From: Capsulimonadaceae bacterium
Lineage (GTDB): Bacteria; Armatimonadota; Armatimonadia; Armatimonadales; Capsulimonadaceae
Reading direction: 5' to 3'
Assembly (NCBI GenBank): GCA_031292625.1
Contig: JARLGU010000042.1
Span: forward strand, 21,580-85,579
Length of the DNA stretch: 64,000 nucleotides
Shown one piece after another: positions 1 through 9,188 of this stretch (positions are counted from its first letter, which is position 1; each line of letters starts with the position of its first letter). Position numbers and translations under genes: made by a program. The notes below the pieces were generated by a model. It was not told the origin of the DNA, ran no database searches, and worked only from the letters and a program-made list of their open reading frames with translations.

Positions 1-3000
1 ATGGCCAGATCGAACTCGGTCTGCAAGAGAGGCGTAAAGTTGCCCGATGTCGGCGTTTCGATCACGACCGACGCGACCGTCCCCTCGTATCCGGCGTGGA
101 AGTTGTATCCCAGGCGAAGAGGGTCGGTTCCGATCGGCAAGAGATGAGGCGACACCCTCCAATCCCGCAGGTCGTCGTTCTCAACGCCAACGGGAAACGC
201 CTGCGTCCCAGCCAGCTTCCAGGCCTGACGCGCCCTTGCCGGATAGGCGCGAAGGCCAATCTTTGCGAGCGCGGCGTCGGTCTGTTCGAGCACCAGGACC
301 GGCGCCGAGGGTGGCAACGATGCGATCAGGCTCGTCCCCTGGATCGTCTCAAGGGCTCGGCGACCGATCACGACGAGATCCAGGCTCGCGGAAAGCGGCT
401 TCCGGGGATCCAGCAGCACAGGCGCAATGCCCAGTCTCTTGAGCATCGCGATACTGTCTCCCGACGGATCGACGACGCCGACGCGCAGATTGCGTCGATT
501 TTGCGGCGCGACATCTCGCGGATAAACGCTGATGCCAAACGTGTCTTCCGCGACGGTTTCGTGCGTGCCGGCGTCGATGGCCCGAAGGCTGATCACTCCT
601 GAAACCCTGCGCGAAACAGCCGGAGCCGTGAACTCATACGGAAGCAACTTAATCCCGCCGGCCTCCAGGTTCAACGGGTATTGCTTCGCGCCGATGGATT
701 TGCCGTCGAGTGTTGTAGAAACGTCCACGATCAAACGGCGCGCCGTGAAGCCGTCCCACACGGCGGCGACCTGTTTGGCGATCTTCTCGCCGGACCAATA
801 GACGTGCTCCTTCGTCGCGAAATCCGGCGCGGCTCCGGCGATATACACCAGGAGCGGCCGATTGTTTTCGTAGAAGACTTTCCCAAGCGGCGTCAAACGC
901 TGCTCGGAAAACGGCTGCAACCCCGGCGACGTTTCATTCAGCCAATTCCAATCGTTCGACCACATGTCCGGCTTAAACCCAGGCGTCTTCAGCGTTTCGT
1001 TCGAGGACGCGACGGTCAGCTTCTGTCCTCTCATCAATTCGTCCGACTTTAGATAACTCTCCGCACTGCCGAACGGCTCGATCCCCATTGGAACGCCATA
1101 GGTGCGCCACGAGCGATAGATCCTCTTGTTATGCGCGGCCCAGATCGCTTGGACATCGTCGTAATTCGCGATGTCGTATCCTCTGTAGTCGCCATAGGCC
1201 GGCTTGTTCTTTGCGTAAAGATTCTGGATCGTCTTGCGGTATTCCGCGGTTTCGTGCCGGTAAGCGTCCGGTCCCAATTCGGCGGCCGCGTACTCGCTTA
1301 TCCACGGTTCGCCGTCGCCGTCCGGAACGCCATGATTAGCAAAACTCGCAGGATAGGGCAGTCCGTGCTCCCACGCGCCAATGGGCTTGACGCCTTTGTC
1401 CGCCCAGGGCTTGATCCAGCTTTCCCATTCCTGTACGGGAGTCCAGTTAAAATAATCGAACGTACCCCATCCATCGCTCTGGCCTGTGTCGTAATGGCTG
1501 AGGAAGGGACGATCGGGGGCAAGAGCCTTCACCGACTTCACAAACGTCCTCGCGGCGCTTCCGTTAGCTTCGAACACCTCGTTGGGCAAACCGTATTTTG
1601 CCGCGAACGCATCCAGCTTGCTTTGCTGATCGAGCGGCGCAACGCCGAACCAGTCCGGGTTGCCATTGTAGGGGTTTCCCTTAACCGTCAGTCCCGGTCC
1701 GAACCCGCTGTACGCGATGACGCTTGGATGGTTGACGGTGCGTGCAATCAGCCGCTGATCGATGTAGTTCGTCAATAGGTCATCGGTGACTGTCTGACTC
1801 GCGCCGAACTGGCCTCCGGTCACGAGGCCGTATGGCGTGTAGCAGACCATCATCATGCCCATTTCGTCGGCGATGTCATAGTATTCGTCGTAGAACGCGG
1901 ATTCATCTTCCTCATCCTGCATGGCGGGCGAGCGGATTATGCAGTTGAAGCCCACTGTGCGCAAGAGGGCAAACGCCCGGCGGACCGAATTGGGATCCGA
2001 GTTGAATATGGGTCCCGACATGCGCGGACGCAGGCGAAGGGTTTGCCCGTTCAGCTTGAGCAACTTTCCATCCACCCAAACTTCCCGGAAGCCAAACTTT
2101 TGCGGTAACGATTCGTCCACGATACGTCCCGAGCGATCCGCAAGCACGACCTGCAGCGAGTACAGGAAGGGATCGCTGGGTGTCCAATAATGAGGTTTGC
2201 TCCAAGGCACGGTCAGGCGCAGATGCTTGCCGTCCATTGATGGCGCAACGGCCTGGTCGAACACGTTAGCGCCCTTTGCGCCAGCCGCGCTCACGCGCAG
2301 CCTCCACGTCGCATCCGCCGGCGCGCCGGCATCGTCAAGCGTCACAGTCAGTTCGTGTTTGCGCACCGAGGTCGAGATGCGCACGTTGTCGAAGGCCTCC
2401 TTCGACAGATCGCTGCTCAAGTAGACATCGCCCACTTCCGTGGTCCAGGGCCGCTTGTTCGGCGCGAACGAATAAGGGCGCGCCGCCTTTCCGGCTGCGA
2501 TCAAGTGGGAAGTCGACGAGTCAAACGTTGAATTGCAAAGCAGGAAAACGGCAAGTTGCCCTTTGTCGCCGTTTTTCGTATCGGCGGGAAGGTCGAGCCG
2601 CGCTCCCCAATAGTCGTTGACGATACCGATGGGATGCCCGTTCCAGTACGCCCGCGCGACCGATCCCGTTAGCTGCGCAAAGTCGATCGCGAAGTGCGCG
2701 CCCTGCGCCGGAAGCGTGATTTCGCGCCACAACCAGAAGGCCGGTGAAAGAGGGCTGCGCTTTGCCCAGACCGTACCGCCCTGACCGTAGAAAAAAGATC
2801 GAGGAAGACCACGAAGCCGCCCAGGGACCTTTACAAAGGCCCAACCTGACGGCCCCGCGTCACTCACGATCCCGTCCGTGGCGACGGGCTGCACCGCCCA
2901 GAGACCGTTCAGGCACGTCTTGTGGCGCGTGGCGGAACTCCACTGCGTCGCATCGGCGAGGCTCCAATCCGGGGTCTGTGTAATCCCGTTCTCGGTCACA

Positions 3001-3671
3001 GGTCGCAGCGGAGCATCAAATACCGGAAGAGATGGCGGCAGGGCGTTCAGGATATCCGTTGCCGAACTCGCGGCGTTCAACTGCAACCGGGCGAATCCGG
3101 CTTCCGCGCTGCATCCCGAAAGGTTTAGCCGGACTCCCATGCTCACGCACCCTGGCGGCGCCGTAAATTCGGCGTCATAGCGCTTCCAGGTTCGCGTATC
3201 GGGTATCGTGCTGCCCGGCCATAGAGCCTGCTTCTCCGCCATGGAACTGAGCGATTTGTATTCCATCCACTTGCCGCCAGCCGCGAGGAAATAGACGCCT
3301 ACGTTGATCACCCGATCAGCCTTGTCGTCGGTGCTGTACCCTCGCGCCACGAAGCTAAGGGTATAGCGGACGTTGGCTTGCGCGGGCACTTCCTGAGACC
3401 ACCAACACTCCGCCGCGGAGTCCGCAGCCGCTTTGATGGAGAGGTAGCTTCCTACCTCCGTATCCGTCGCCACCCCATATTGCACGTCCCGCGACCGATT
3501 GACGGTGAAGCGCCAACCAGGCGCATTCGGACCGCTCGAGAGGTCGCCATTGGTCAGCAGGTTAGCGGTCCCTCCGGCGAACGAGCAAGCGCTCGTTACC
3601 GCGATGACGATAACGAGCGTGAGGAGACGCGCAACGGCCAGCAAGCGCGGCCGCATTTCAACGAACTGCAT
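1..3671 (-). CDS. Secreted GH2-like (TIM-barrel) glycoside hydrolase, 3' end cut by the window edge
   Basis: 1223 residues are visible and the frame is still open at base 1. The ATG at 3671 has GGAG about 8 bases upstream. Residues 1-34 form a signal peptide with a hydrophobic run ending near a Cys/Ala site. A jelly-roll carbohydrate-binding-like domain follows (about 35-200), then a GH2-type sugar-binding domain (about 215-400), an Ig-like domain, and a GH-A TIM barrel from about 545. A Glu in an AWEHG context (E768) fits the GH2 nucleophile. The usual Asn-Glu acid/base pair after HPSVI is absent; the sequence there reads YSGFGPG (from Y654). The visible C-terminal part looks like a glutamine-amidotransferase fold. 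It is the last gene of a regulator-pseudopilin-hydrolase cassette. The substrate is unknown, probably a plant or microbial polysaccharide. The enzyme may be inactive or use another acid. Confidence 0.8.
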   Translation of the reverse strand, partial: MQFVEMRPRLLAVARLLTLVIVIAVTSACSFAGGTANLLTNGDLSSGPNAPGWRFTVNRSRDVQYGVATDTEVGSYLSIKAAADSAAECWWSQEVPAQANVRYTLSFVARGYSTDDKADRVINVGVYFLAAGGKWMEYKSLSSMAEKQALWPGSTIPDTRTWKRYDAEFTAPPGCVSMGVRLNLSGCSAEAGFARLQLNAASSATDILNALPPSLPVFDAPLRPVTENGITQTPDWSLADATQWSSATRHKTCLNGLWAVQPVATDGIVSDAGPSGWAFVKVPGRLRGLPRSFFYGQGGTVWAKRSPLSPAFWLWREITLPAQGAHFAIDFAQLTGSVARAYWNGHPIGIVNDYWGARLDLPADTKNGDKGQLAVFLLCNSTFDSSTSHLIAAGKAARPYSFAPNKRPWTTEVGDVYLSSDLSKEAFDNVRISTSVRKHELTVTLDDAGAPADATWRLRVSAAGAKGANVFDQAVAPSMDGKHLRLTVPWSKPHYWTPSDPFLYSLQVVLADRSGRIVDESLPQKFGFREVWVDGKLLKLNGQTLRLRPRMSGPIFNSDPNSVRRAFALLRTVGFNCIIRSPAMQDEEDESAFYDEYYDIADEMGMMMVCYTPYGLVTGGQFGASQTVTDDLLTNYIDQRLIARTVNHPSVIAYSGFGPGLTVKGNPYNGNPDWFGVAPLDQQSKLDAFAAKYGLPNEVFEANGSAARTFVKSVKALAPDRPFLSHYDTGQSDGWGTFDYFNWTPVQEWESWIKPWADKGVKPIGAWEHGLPYPASFANHGVPDGDGEPWISEYAAAELGPDAYRHETAEYRKTIQNLYAKNKPAYGDYRGYDIANYDDVQAIWAAHNKRIYRSWRTYGVPMGIEPFGSAESYLKSDELMRGQKLTVASSNETLKTPGFKPDMWSNDWNWLNETSPGLQPFSEQRLTPLGKVFYENNRPLLVYIAGAAPDFATKEHVYWSGEKIAKQVAAVWDGFTARRLIVDVSTTLDGKSIGAKQYPLNLEAGGIKLLPYEFTAPAVSRRVSGVISLRAIDAGTHETVAEDTFGISVYPRDVAPQNRRNLRVGVVDPSGDSIAMLKRLGIAPVLLDPRKPLSASLDLVVIGRRALETIQGTSLIASLPPSAPVLVLEQTDAALAKIGLRAYPARARQAWKLAGTQAFPVGVENDDLRDWRVSPHLLPIGTDPLRLGYNFHAGYEGTVASVVIETPTSGNFTPLLQTEFDLA

Positions 3672-3712
3672 GAGGATATCTCCAGGGATTGGCGGTCTTT
3701 TCAATGACCGAT

Positions 3713-4645
3713 CTATGTTGCGCTGAAAGTCGCGCTGAAGGGAGGCTGATCTGTAGTGTCCGCCGTGCCTGCCGCGCAACCCTCCCCGCCGCTGCATGAC
3801 GAACTGTCGTTCGACGCGCTCGTGGCATTAGAAGCGTTTGTCCCGAACGACACGCTACTGGGCAATAACCATTTGACGTGCCCGTCGCAGAAAGCGAAAT
3901 TGGAGCCATTGGAGTGACGACCAGTCTGCGCTCCCATCGCGCTCTGCGTCTCGTCCCAGCTCGGCGGGGTATACATGGCGGCAACTCGCCCCATCCAGCC
4001 GGTCGCAAGAGCTCCGATGTGGCACGTTGCATTTTCGCTAGTACACGTATTGTTCCCCCAATGAGCGCCGTCATATAATAAAGCGCCGGTTGTCGCAGGG
4101 GACCAACTGCTAGTCGTATAGTTTCCGAAACCGTCGAATGGACTGAGTGGGATTTGGAAGCCAGTCACCTCACAAAGCAAAACTGTTACGGTTGGAGCAG
4201 TCATTTTGGCGATATTTCCGGCGAACTGGTTCTGCCCGGCGTTGCCGCTCTGCTCGTTAAACGCCTCCGCGTCCGCGTTGATTGCATAGGAAATCGCGGT
4301 TCCCCCCGTGGTTGTCGCCTGATACTGATCGCTCGGGCAGACAAATGTTTTCGCCGACTTGATATATGGATAGACTTGCCCCGCCCAGCCTAATCCAAGT
4401 AAATTTGAAGAATTGCAGTTGGCGCACTGGTACCCGCAGGGCATGAACTCATCGTAGTCTTGCGCGTACTGTACCAGGCCCAATGCAATCTGTTTCTCGT
4501 TGCTCGCGCAGCTGGCCTGCCGCGCCTTTTCCCGCGCTGTCGCGAAGACGGGAAATAAAATTGCCGCTAATATCGCAATTATAGCTATAACGACGAGTAG
4601 TTCAATAAGCGTAAAAGCTTTCGGTTTCAGTTCCGCGTTTTTCAT
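3713..4645 (-). CDS. DUF1559 prepilin-type protein with H-X9-DG motif (cassette 1)
   Basis: 310 residues from the ATG at 4645, chosen because GGAGGAG lies about 10 bases upstream. The N-terminus is a type IV prepilin signal ([19 protein letters not shown]) in which the residue before the cleavage Phe is Ala instead of the usual Gly. It is followed by the [16 protein letters not shown] block typical of DUF1559 proteins. Near the C-terminus a His is followed by nine residues and then Asp-Gly ([18 protein letters not shown]), the prepilin-associated H-X9-DG motif. A Cys-rich tail ends in ATFSAT and closely resembles the tail of the pseudopilin at 28761. The gene sits 40 bases after the regulator and about 41 bases before the GH2-like hydrolase, so co-transcription is likely. 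The family's role is not established; a link to envelope assembly or enzyme display is inferred. Confidence 0.87.
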   Translation of the reverse strand: MKNAELKPKAFTLIELLVVIAIIAILAAILFPVFATAREKARQASCASNEKQIALGLVQYAQDYDEFMPCGYQCANCNSSNLLGLGWAGQVYPYIKSAKTFVCPSDQYQATTTGGTAISYAINADAEAFNEQSGNAGQNQFAGNIAKMTAPTVTVLLCEVTGFQIPLSPFDGFGNYTTSSWSPATTGALLYDGAHWGNNTCTSENATCHIGALATGWMGRVAAMYTPPSWDETQSAMGAQTGRHSNGSNFAFCDGHVKWLLPSSVSFGTNASNATSASNDSSSCSGGEGCAAGTADTTDQPPFSATFSAT

Positions 4646-4685
4646 CTTCGTCATTCTCCTCCATATGAAGGTCCCGCAAACAGCC

Positions 4686-5915
4686 TCATTCGGGCGAATA
4701 CGTTCTCGTCGAGCTCCGCGCAATCAAATCGCAATGCAAGCAAAGACTGCGGTTGGAGCGTGGTCCGGCGAGGATATCTGTCAACATGCGAATCGCCTCC
4801 TGGGCCATCGCTTCCAAAGGGGGACGCATGCTGGACAGGCCAATTTCGCGCGACGTCGGGTCATCGTCGACGCCAACGATCATATAGTCTCGCCCCATTT
4901 TCATCCCCGCCTCTTCCGCCGCGCGCGCAAATCCGTACGCGATCAGATCGTTCGCCGCCAACACGCCATCCGCATCCAGGCCGTTCGCGAGAGCTTCCTT
5001 CGCGTACTCATAGGCCAATCGCTCTTGGACGGCATCGCGCACCTGCGGGACCTTGGACTTTCCTGTGCAGACCGCCATCGACGACCGGTCGATATTCCGG
5101 AAATCGATGGCCTCAAGAGCTCCTTCGAGGCGCAAGTCGACCCAGTAGGTTGTAAACGGCGAAAAGAACGCCAACTTCCCTGCTCCCTGGTCGATTAGGT
5201 GCGCCATGGCATGCTGTCCCGCGTCCCGGTCGTCGAAGAAGACCTGCGTGAGCGGCAGACGGCTTGCGCTGCCGCCGACATAGACGATCGGCACGCCCAT
5301 TGCGCAAAGTTCAGGAAAACCCTTGTGATACACGCTGCCGCCTCTCGCCAGAACCACGAGGATCGCCTCGCATCCCTGATCGATCAGCCTGCGACCCGCT
5401 AACGGCGCGTCCGCATTGTCGCCCAGCCAACCCACCAAATTGGCGTAGCACGTCGACCCGCCGGCGGCGCCGACTAAGCGCTCCATGTTATGCACGATCA
5501 CTTCGTTCCAGAAATTGCGATCCGATGTGCCATCCTCGTGAACCGAATCACTCGATGAAATAATCCCGACCGTTGCAGCAGTCTTCCGTATCGCCGGCAT
5601 GCTTCTCGATAACAACAGTCGTCCCGCACTCGAGGCGTCATGGTCCGCGTTCGTCACCGTCTCCGTATGCGATGCGACAAACGTTCCTCGACCATTCTCA
5701 GCGCGCAACAAGCCTTCCTCGACCAATTCCTTAATCGCCTGCTCGATCGTCGGCAGAGCAACGTCGTAGGCCTTGGCGAGCGCGCGTCGGCCGGGAAGCA
5801 ACGCGTCCGGCGCATAGCGGCCGTCGACAATCTCGCGTCTGAGGTGCTCGGCCACCCTCTGCGACCGTGATTGTCTGACGCGCCCCGTCATTTCCTTGGA
5901 TTCTGCAATCGGCAT
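4686..5915 (-). CDS. GntR/LacI chimeric transcriptional regulator (cassette 1)
   Basis: 409 residues from the ATG at 5915; the ATG at 5891 is an alternative. Residues about 10-80 form a GntR-type winged helix, with the [14 protein letters not shown] and GRGTFV signatures. Residues about 105-400 form a LacI/periplasmic-binding-protein-like sugar sensor that ends with [12 protein letters not shown], a motif shared with the two other regulators of this type here. The start was placed downstream of a near-consensus promoter (5953-5981), which rules out longer forms. A 6-bp inverted repeat overlaps the -10 box, so autoregulation is likely. It is first in a regulator, pseudopilin, hydrolase order and probably derepresses the cassette when its sugar is bound. 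The ligand is unknown. Confidence 0.88.
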   Translation of the reverse strand: MPIAESKEMTGRVRQSRSQRVAEHLRREIVDGRYAPDALLPGRRALAKAYDVALPTIEQAIKELVEEGLLRAENGRGTFVASHTETVTNADHDASSAGRLLLSRSMPAIRKTAATVGIISSSDSVHEDGTSDRNFWNEVIVHNMERLVGAAGGSTCYANLVGWLGDNADAPLAGRRLIDQGCEAILVVLARGGSVYHKGFPELCAMGVPIVYVGGSASRLPLTQVFFDDRDAGQHAMAHLIDQGAGKLAFFSPFTTYWVDLRLEGALEAIDFRNIDRSSMAVCTGKSKVPQVRDAVQERLAYEYAKEALANGLDADGVLAANDLIAYGFARAAEEAGMKMGRDYMIVGVDDDPTSREIGLSSMRPPLEAMAQEAIRMLTDILAGPRSNRSLCLHCDLIARSSTRTYSPE

Positions 5916-5941
5916 ACTTGTTAACGACCGTACAAAAAATC

Positions 5942-5981
5942 GATATGGTAGTATCATATCATTTCCACTTGATGGTGTCAA
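5942..5981 (-). promoter_or_regulatory. Sigma70-type promoter and inverted-repeat operator of the cassette 1 regulator
   Basis: On the minus strand TTGACA (5981-5976), a 17-base spacer and TATGAT (5958-5953) form a near-perfect promoter about 40 bases before the regulator ATG. The arms GATATG and CATATC (5960-5955 and 5947-5942), separated by 7 bases, form an inverted repeat covering the -10 box and start site. This is the expected place for a repressor operator. Operator function is inferred. Confidence 0.75.
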
Positions 5982-5990
5982 GCGGTATTT

Positions 5991-7727
5991 TTGCAACAAT
6001 GTTTTCCCGGCTTTGGGCCGGAACATCGCGTCGGGCGCAGGGCCGCTCCCCCTATCCCGGCAGGATGTCGCGGCGCGGATCGCGAACAGATCCCTGTGAC
6101 ATTCCCGCCAACATTTATTTGGGAGCGCTTCCGTAAGGAAGGTAGATGGACCCTACCGCCAGAAGAAGCCGCCCCTTACGGCTGGTCGCTTCTGGGCGTT
6201 GCCGCGGCGACAGTCTGTTTTTGGCTGTTGCGCCATGATTTCGACAAGGGGCAGGCATCCTTGCTTTACTTGCCGATCGTCATTGCGTGCGCTGTCCGGC
6301 TCGGGTTCGGCCCGGCCATCTGCGCGGCGATCACCAGTTTTGTCGCGTGGGATTTCTTTTATCTGCCACCCTATTACACGCTCATCATCGAAAACCCCAA
6401 GGACTGGTTATCTTTAGGCGTTTTTCTCCTCGCTGCGATAACTACGGCCAAGCTAGCGTCCGATGCACGCCTTCAAACCGAGCAGGCGCAACTTCGGGAA
6501 GCGGAGATTAGCACGCTGTATCAAGCGAGCCAGGAGGCAAGCCAGGAAGTCGATATCAACCTGCTCATCCCGCGCCTTGCCGCCCAGCTCGAGCAGTTGT
6601 GCCAGTCGCCCTGCTGCCTCGTTTTTGCGTACAACGGACAAACACAGAGGATGCAATTGCTATCCAAGGAATCCTCTCACGGCGAAATCGAACGGGCCGC
6701 AATCGCCGAGGTCGCCGAGGAAGTCTTTAAGAAGTCCCAAGAGATTGGCTTCGGGCCCAAAGACTTCTGGTCGAGGGCCATATTGGAGAGCCACTTGATT
6801 AGCGAAGCGGAGATGCCGCTCGTCCGCGGCGTCTACGTCCCGCTGCGCGTACAGGGAAGGCGCATGGGCGTGGTCTACGTTGCGCCCCACAGAGACGGAC
6901 GCCTCTTTTCGGACCTCGAAGAGCGGTTGATCCGGACTCTTGCCAATCACGCGGCGATCGCCCTTGCCCGCCAAGAGTTGTCCGACCAGGCTGCGGAAGC
7001 CAGAGCATTACGAGAAGCCGACACGCTCAAGGACCGCATCTTATCGCTCGCGTCGCACGAGATGCGCTCGCCGCTAGCGTCGATTAAGGCAGCGGCGACC
7101 GGGCTTTTACAGTCTGAAGACGCTTACGGCGAACAGGACAGGCGCGACGCGCTAAAGTCGATTGCAGGCGAAGTGGACCGCATGACCAACCTGGTGACCA
7201 ACATGCTGGACCTCTCAAGGTTGGAAGCCGGGAATTGGAAGCCGGAGAAGGACTGGTGCGATCTTCAGGAGATTGTCGGAACGGCTTTGGACCGCCTTGG
7301 CGAAAGCGACGCCGCACGCGTCCATGTCGTTGCCGCAAGCGACCTCCCAATGGTACTCGCGGACTACACGCAAGTTGCATTGGTCATTACAAACCTGCTC
7401 ACCAATGCGGTAAAGTACAGTCCGGAAGGCAGCGCAATTGACGTTACCCTTACGAGAACGGTAGACGAAGACCTCGGCCAATATGTCCAGGTTGCCGTCC
7501 GCGACTATGGCGAAGGCATACAGCCGGGCGAAGAAACGCGAATATTCGACCGGTTTTACCGCAGCCCTCGCCATCGCAAGAGCGCCATTCACGGAACCGG
7601 ACTGGGCTTGTCGCTTTGCTACGCAATCGCAACGGCGCATGGCGGGCGGATCCTTGCAAGCAATGCTCCTCCGCCTGGGCGGAGCGGGGCTGTGTTCGAG
7701 TTTTCCCTTCCGGTAAACGCAGCATGA
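5991..7727 (+). CDS. KdpD-like sensor histidine kinase without the N-terminal KdpD/Usp domains
   Basis: 578 residues from the ATG at 5991, but the first ~40 residues look non-native; the GTG at 6096 is a plausible true start. Residues about 64-155 hold three to four membrane segments of the DUF4118 type, followed by a GAF-like domain (about 175-330). HisKA follows, with phospho-acceptor H356 in LASHEMRSPLASIK, then an ATPase domain with N-box (NLLTNAVKYSP), G1 (DYGEGI) and G2 (GTGLGLSL). Canonical KdpD is about 900 residues with cytosolic KdpD and Usp domains at the N-terminus; both are missing here. The stop overlaps the response regulator start by four bases (ATGA), so the two are translationally coupled. 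No kdpFABC genes are nearby, so the signal need not be potassium. Confidence 0.87.
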   Translation: MQQCFPGFGPEHRVGRRAAPPIPAGCRGADREQIPVTFPPTFIWERFRKEGRWTLPPEEAAPYGWSLLGVAAATVCFWLLRHDFDKGQASLLYLPIVIACAVRLGFGPAICAAITSFVAWDFFYLPPYYTLIIENPKDWLSLGVFLLAAITTAKLASDARLQTEQAQLREAEISTLYQASQEASQEVDINLLIPRLAAQLEQLCQSPCCLVFAYNGQTQRMQLLSKESSHGEIERAAIAEVAEEVFKKSQEIGFGPKDFWSRAILESHLISEAEMPLVRGVYVPLRVQGRRMGVVYVAPHRDGRLFSDLEERLIRTLANHAAIALARQELSDQAAEARALREADTLKDRILSLASHEMRSPLASIKAAATGLLQSEDAYGEQDRRDALKSIAGEVDRMTNLVTNMLDLSRLEAGNWKPEKDWCDLQEIVGTALDRLGESDAARVHVVAASDLPMVLADYTQVALVITNLLTNAVKYSPEGSAIDVTLTRTVDEDLGQYVQVAVRDYGEGIQPGEETRIFDRFYRSPRHRKSAIHGTGLGLSLCYAIATAHGGRILASNAPPPGRSGAVFEFSLPVNAA

Positions 7728-8431
7728 AACAACCAGCAAGTGAACATCTAATCCTGATCGTCGACGACGAGCCCGAAATTCTGCGCGCGGTTCGCGCGGG
7801 CTTGCGCGCCCAAGGTTACGAGACTGAAACCGCATCGAGCGGCGAGGAAGCTCTTCGCCTTGCCAGCGGGCGCGCCCCGCATCTTGTCATCCTCGATCTA
7901 ATGCTTCCGGGAATCAGTGGGATCGATGTTTGCGAGAGGCTACGCGAATGGACCAACGTACCGATCATCGTGCTCTCCGCCCTCGGCCAGGAACGGCAAA
8001 AGGTCAAGGCGCTGGATGCAGGCGCCGACGACTATCTGACCAAGCCATTCGGAATGGATGAACTCACCGCCCGAGTCCGCGCCGCGCTGCGCCGGCAGAC
8101 CGGCGCCCTCCCAGAACAACAGCCGTCGTCGTTCACCGCCGACGATGTAGAGATCGACTTCGCAGCGCGCATTGTCCGAAAGGCCAAACAGGAGATTAAG
8201 CTAACTCCTATCGAATACGAGATCCTGCGCTTTCTAACGCAAAACGCAGACCGCGTCGTGACGCACCGCCAATTGTTGTCCACCGTATGGGGGGCCGAAT
8301 ACAGCGAAGAGACTCAGCTCCTCCGCGTGCACATCGGCCACTTGCGCCAGAAGATCGAAACCAACCCATCGCATCCCCGTCTTGTGATCACCGAACCCGG
8401 TGTCGGCTATCGTTTCCGAACGCCGGATTAG
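7724..8431 (+). CDS. OmpR/KdpE-family response regulator
   Basis: 235 residues. The receiver domain (about 9-120) has the acidic pair D14/D15, phospho-acceptor D58 in LVILDLMLPG and K107 in YLTKPFG. The C-terminal winged-helix DNA-binding domain (about 135-232) has LTPIEYEIL and ends in GVGYRF, as in OmpR/PhoB proteins. The ATG at 7724 overlaps the TGA of the histidine kinase, so this is its cognate partner. By similarity to KdpE it would respond to osmotic, potassium or envelope signals, but the target genes are not visible here. Confidence 0.93.
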   Translation: MKQPASEHLILIVDDEPEILRAVRAGLRAQGYETETASSGEEALRLASGRAPHLVILDLMLPGISGIDVCERLREWTNVPIIVLSALGQERQKVKALDAGADDYLTKPFGMDELTARVRAALRRQTGALPEQQPSSFTADDVEIDFAARIVRKAKQEIKLTPIEYEILRFLTQNADRVVTHRQLLSTVWGAEYSEETQLLRVHIGHLRQKIETNPSHPRLVITEPGVGYRFRTPD

Positions 8432-8833
8432 CGACGAGACTGATCCGATTGGGCGAAACCGTCCCCCGTCGCGCCGGGTCCTCCCTGGCCTTCGCCGCAC
8501 CCTCTCCGGCGGCGACCGATCCGGCTAACGGTGCGCCACTGGCTGTCACCGTCTCGCCGATCCGCCCCTCGGTCTGCTCGTACAGCCCCCCGTGCGCCTC
8601 GACCGCCTGCGACGCCGCGCTTGCAAGTAACGCCGGAGGGGCGGCAGGCGCCGCAACGGCTCGCGCGGCTGCAAGCGCCGATGCCGCGAATGGCGCGCGA
8701 CATCCTCGAACTCGCTCAGAGCGTGCGTAAGAAATCGAAAGGTCTTGTAAGACGGCTCCCCGGCCGCCGTGGCCGTTTTTGGGAAAGGGTCGGCACAGCG
8801 CTTTCACCGCTTAACGATGCGCTTTGCAATCGA
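8432..8833. other. Gene-free stretch, GC-rich and Ala/Arg-biased in all frames
   Basis: About 400 bases between the response regulator and the tandem repeats. Several frames are open because of high GC, but none has a ribosome site, a recognisable domain or a plausible composition. I see no RNA gene and no clear terminator. It may be decayed sequence. Confidence 0.4.
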
Positions 8834-9092
8834 ACGATGGCGGCAAAGGGTCGTACGCGTGTTGACGAGGCGCCGTAAATCACCGCAGTGAACGGAGCGC
8901 GGGCGAGACCGGTCCGTGACCGGCGGACGATGGCGGCAAAAGGCCGTACGCGTGTTGACGAGGCGCCGTAAATCACCGCAGTGAACGAGGCGCGGGCGAG
9001 ACCGGTCCGTGACCGGCGGACGATGGCGGCAAAGGGCCGTACGCGTGTTGACGAAGCATCGTATATCAACCGCAGTGAACGAGGCGCGGGCA
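8834..9092. repeat. 93-bp tandem direct repeat, 2.8 copies
   Basis: Units start at 8834, 8927 and 9020, each with ACGATGGCGGCAAA, giving an exact 93-bp period. Copies 1 and 2 are nearly identical; copy 3 diverges in its middle and ends early at a GGCGCGGGC block. Each full unit holds a small inverted repeat (CCGGTC, 3 bases, GACCGG). Because 93 is divisible by three, the repeat stays open and would encode a 31-residue repeat on the minus strand, but without start signals. It lies between two convergent genes. Confidence 0.9.
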
Positions 9093-9188
9093 AAAAAGTG
9101 CCCCGGCTGCACGAGCCGTCCTGAATTTTTCCTGAATCTCTTTCTTAATACTCCAATTGATTACACACACTCTCAGTGTTCCAGCCCC

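Noticed and set aside
8834..9092. CRISPR array
   Set aside because: Units are adjacent 93-bp direct repeats without unique spacers, and there are no cas genes.
8716..9093. 31-residue repeat protein on the minus strand across the tandem repeats
   Set aside because: The frame is open only because the period is divisible by three. There is no ribosome site, and composition is Arg/Ala/Ser-biased as in other shadow frames.
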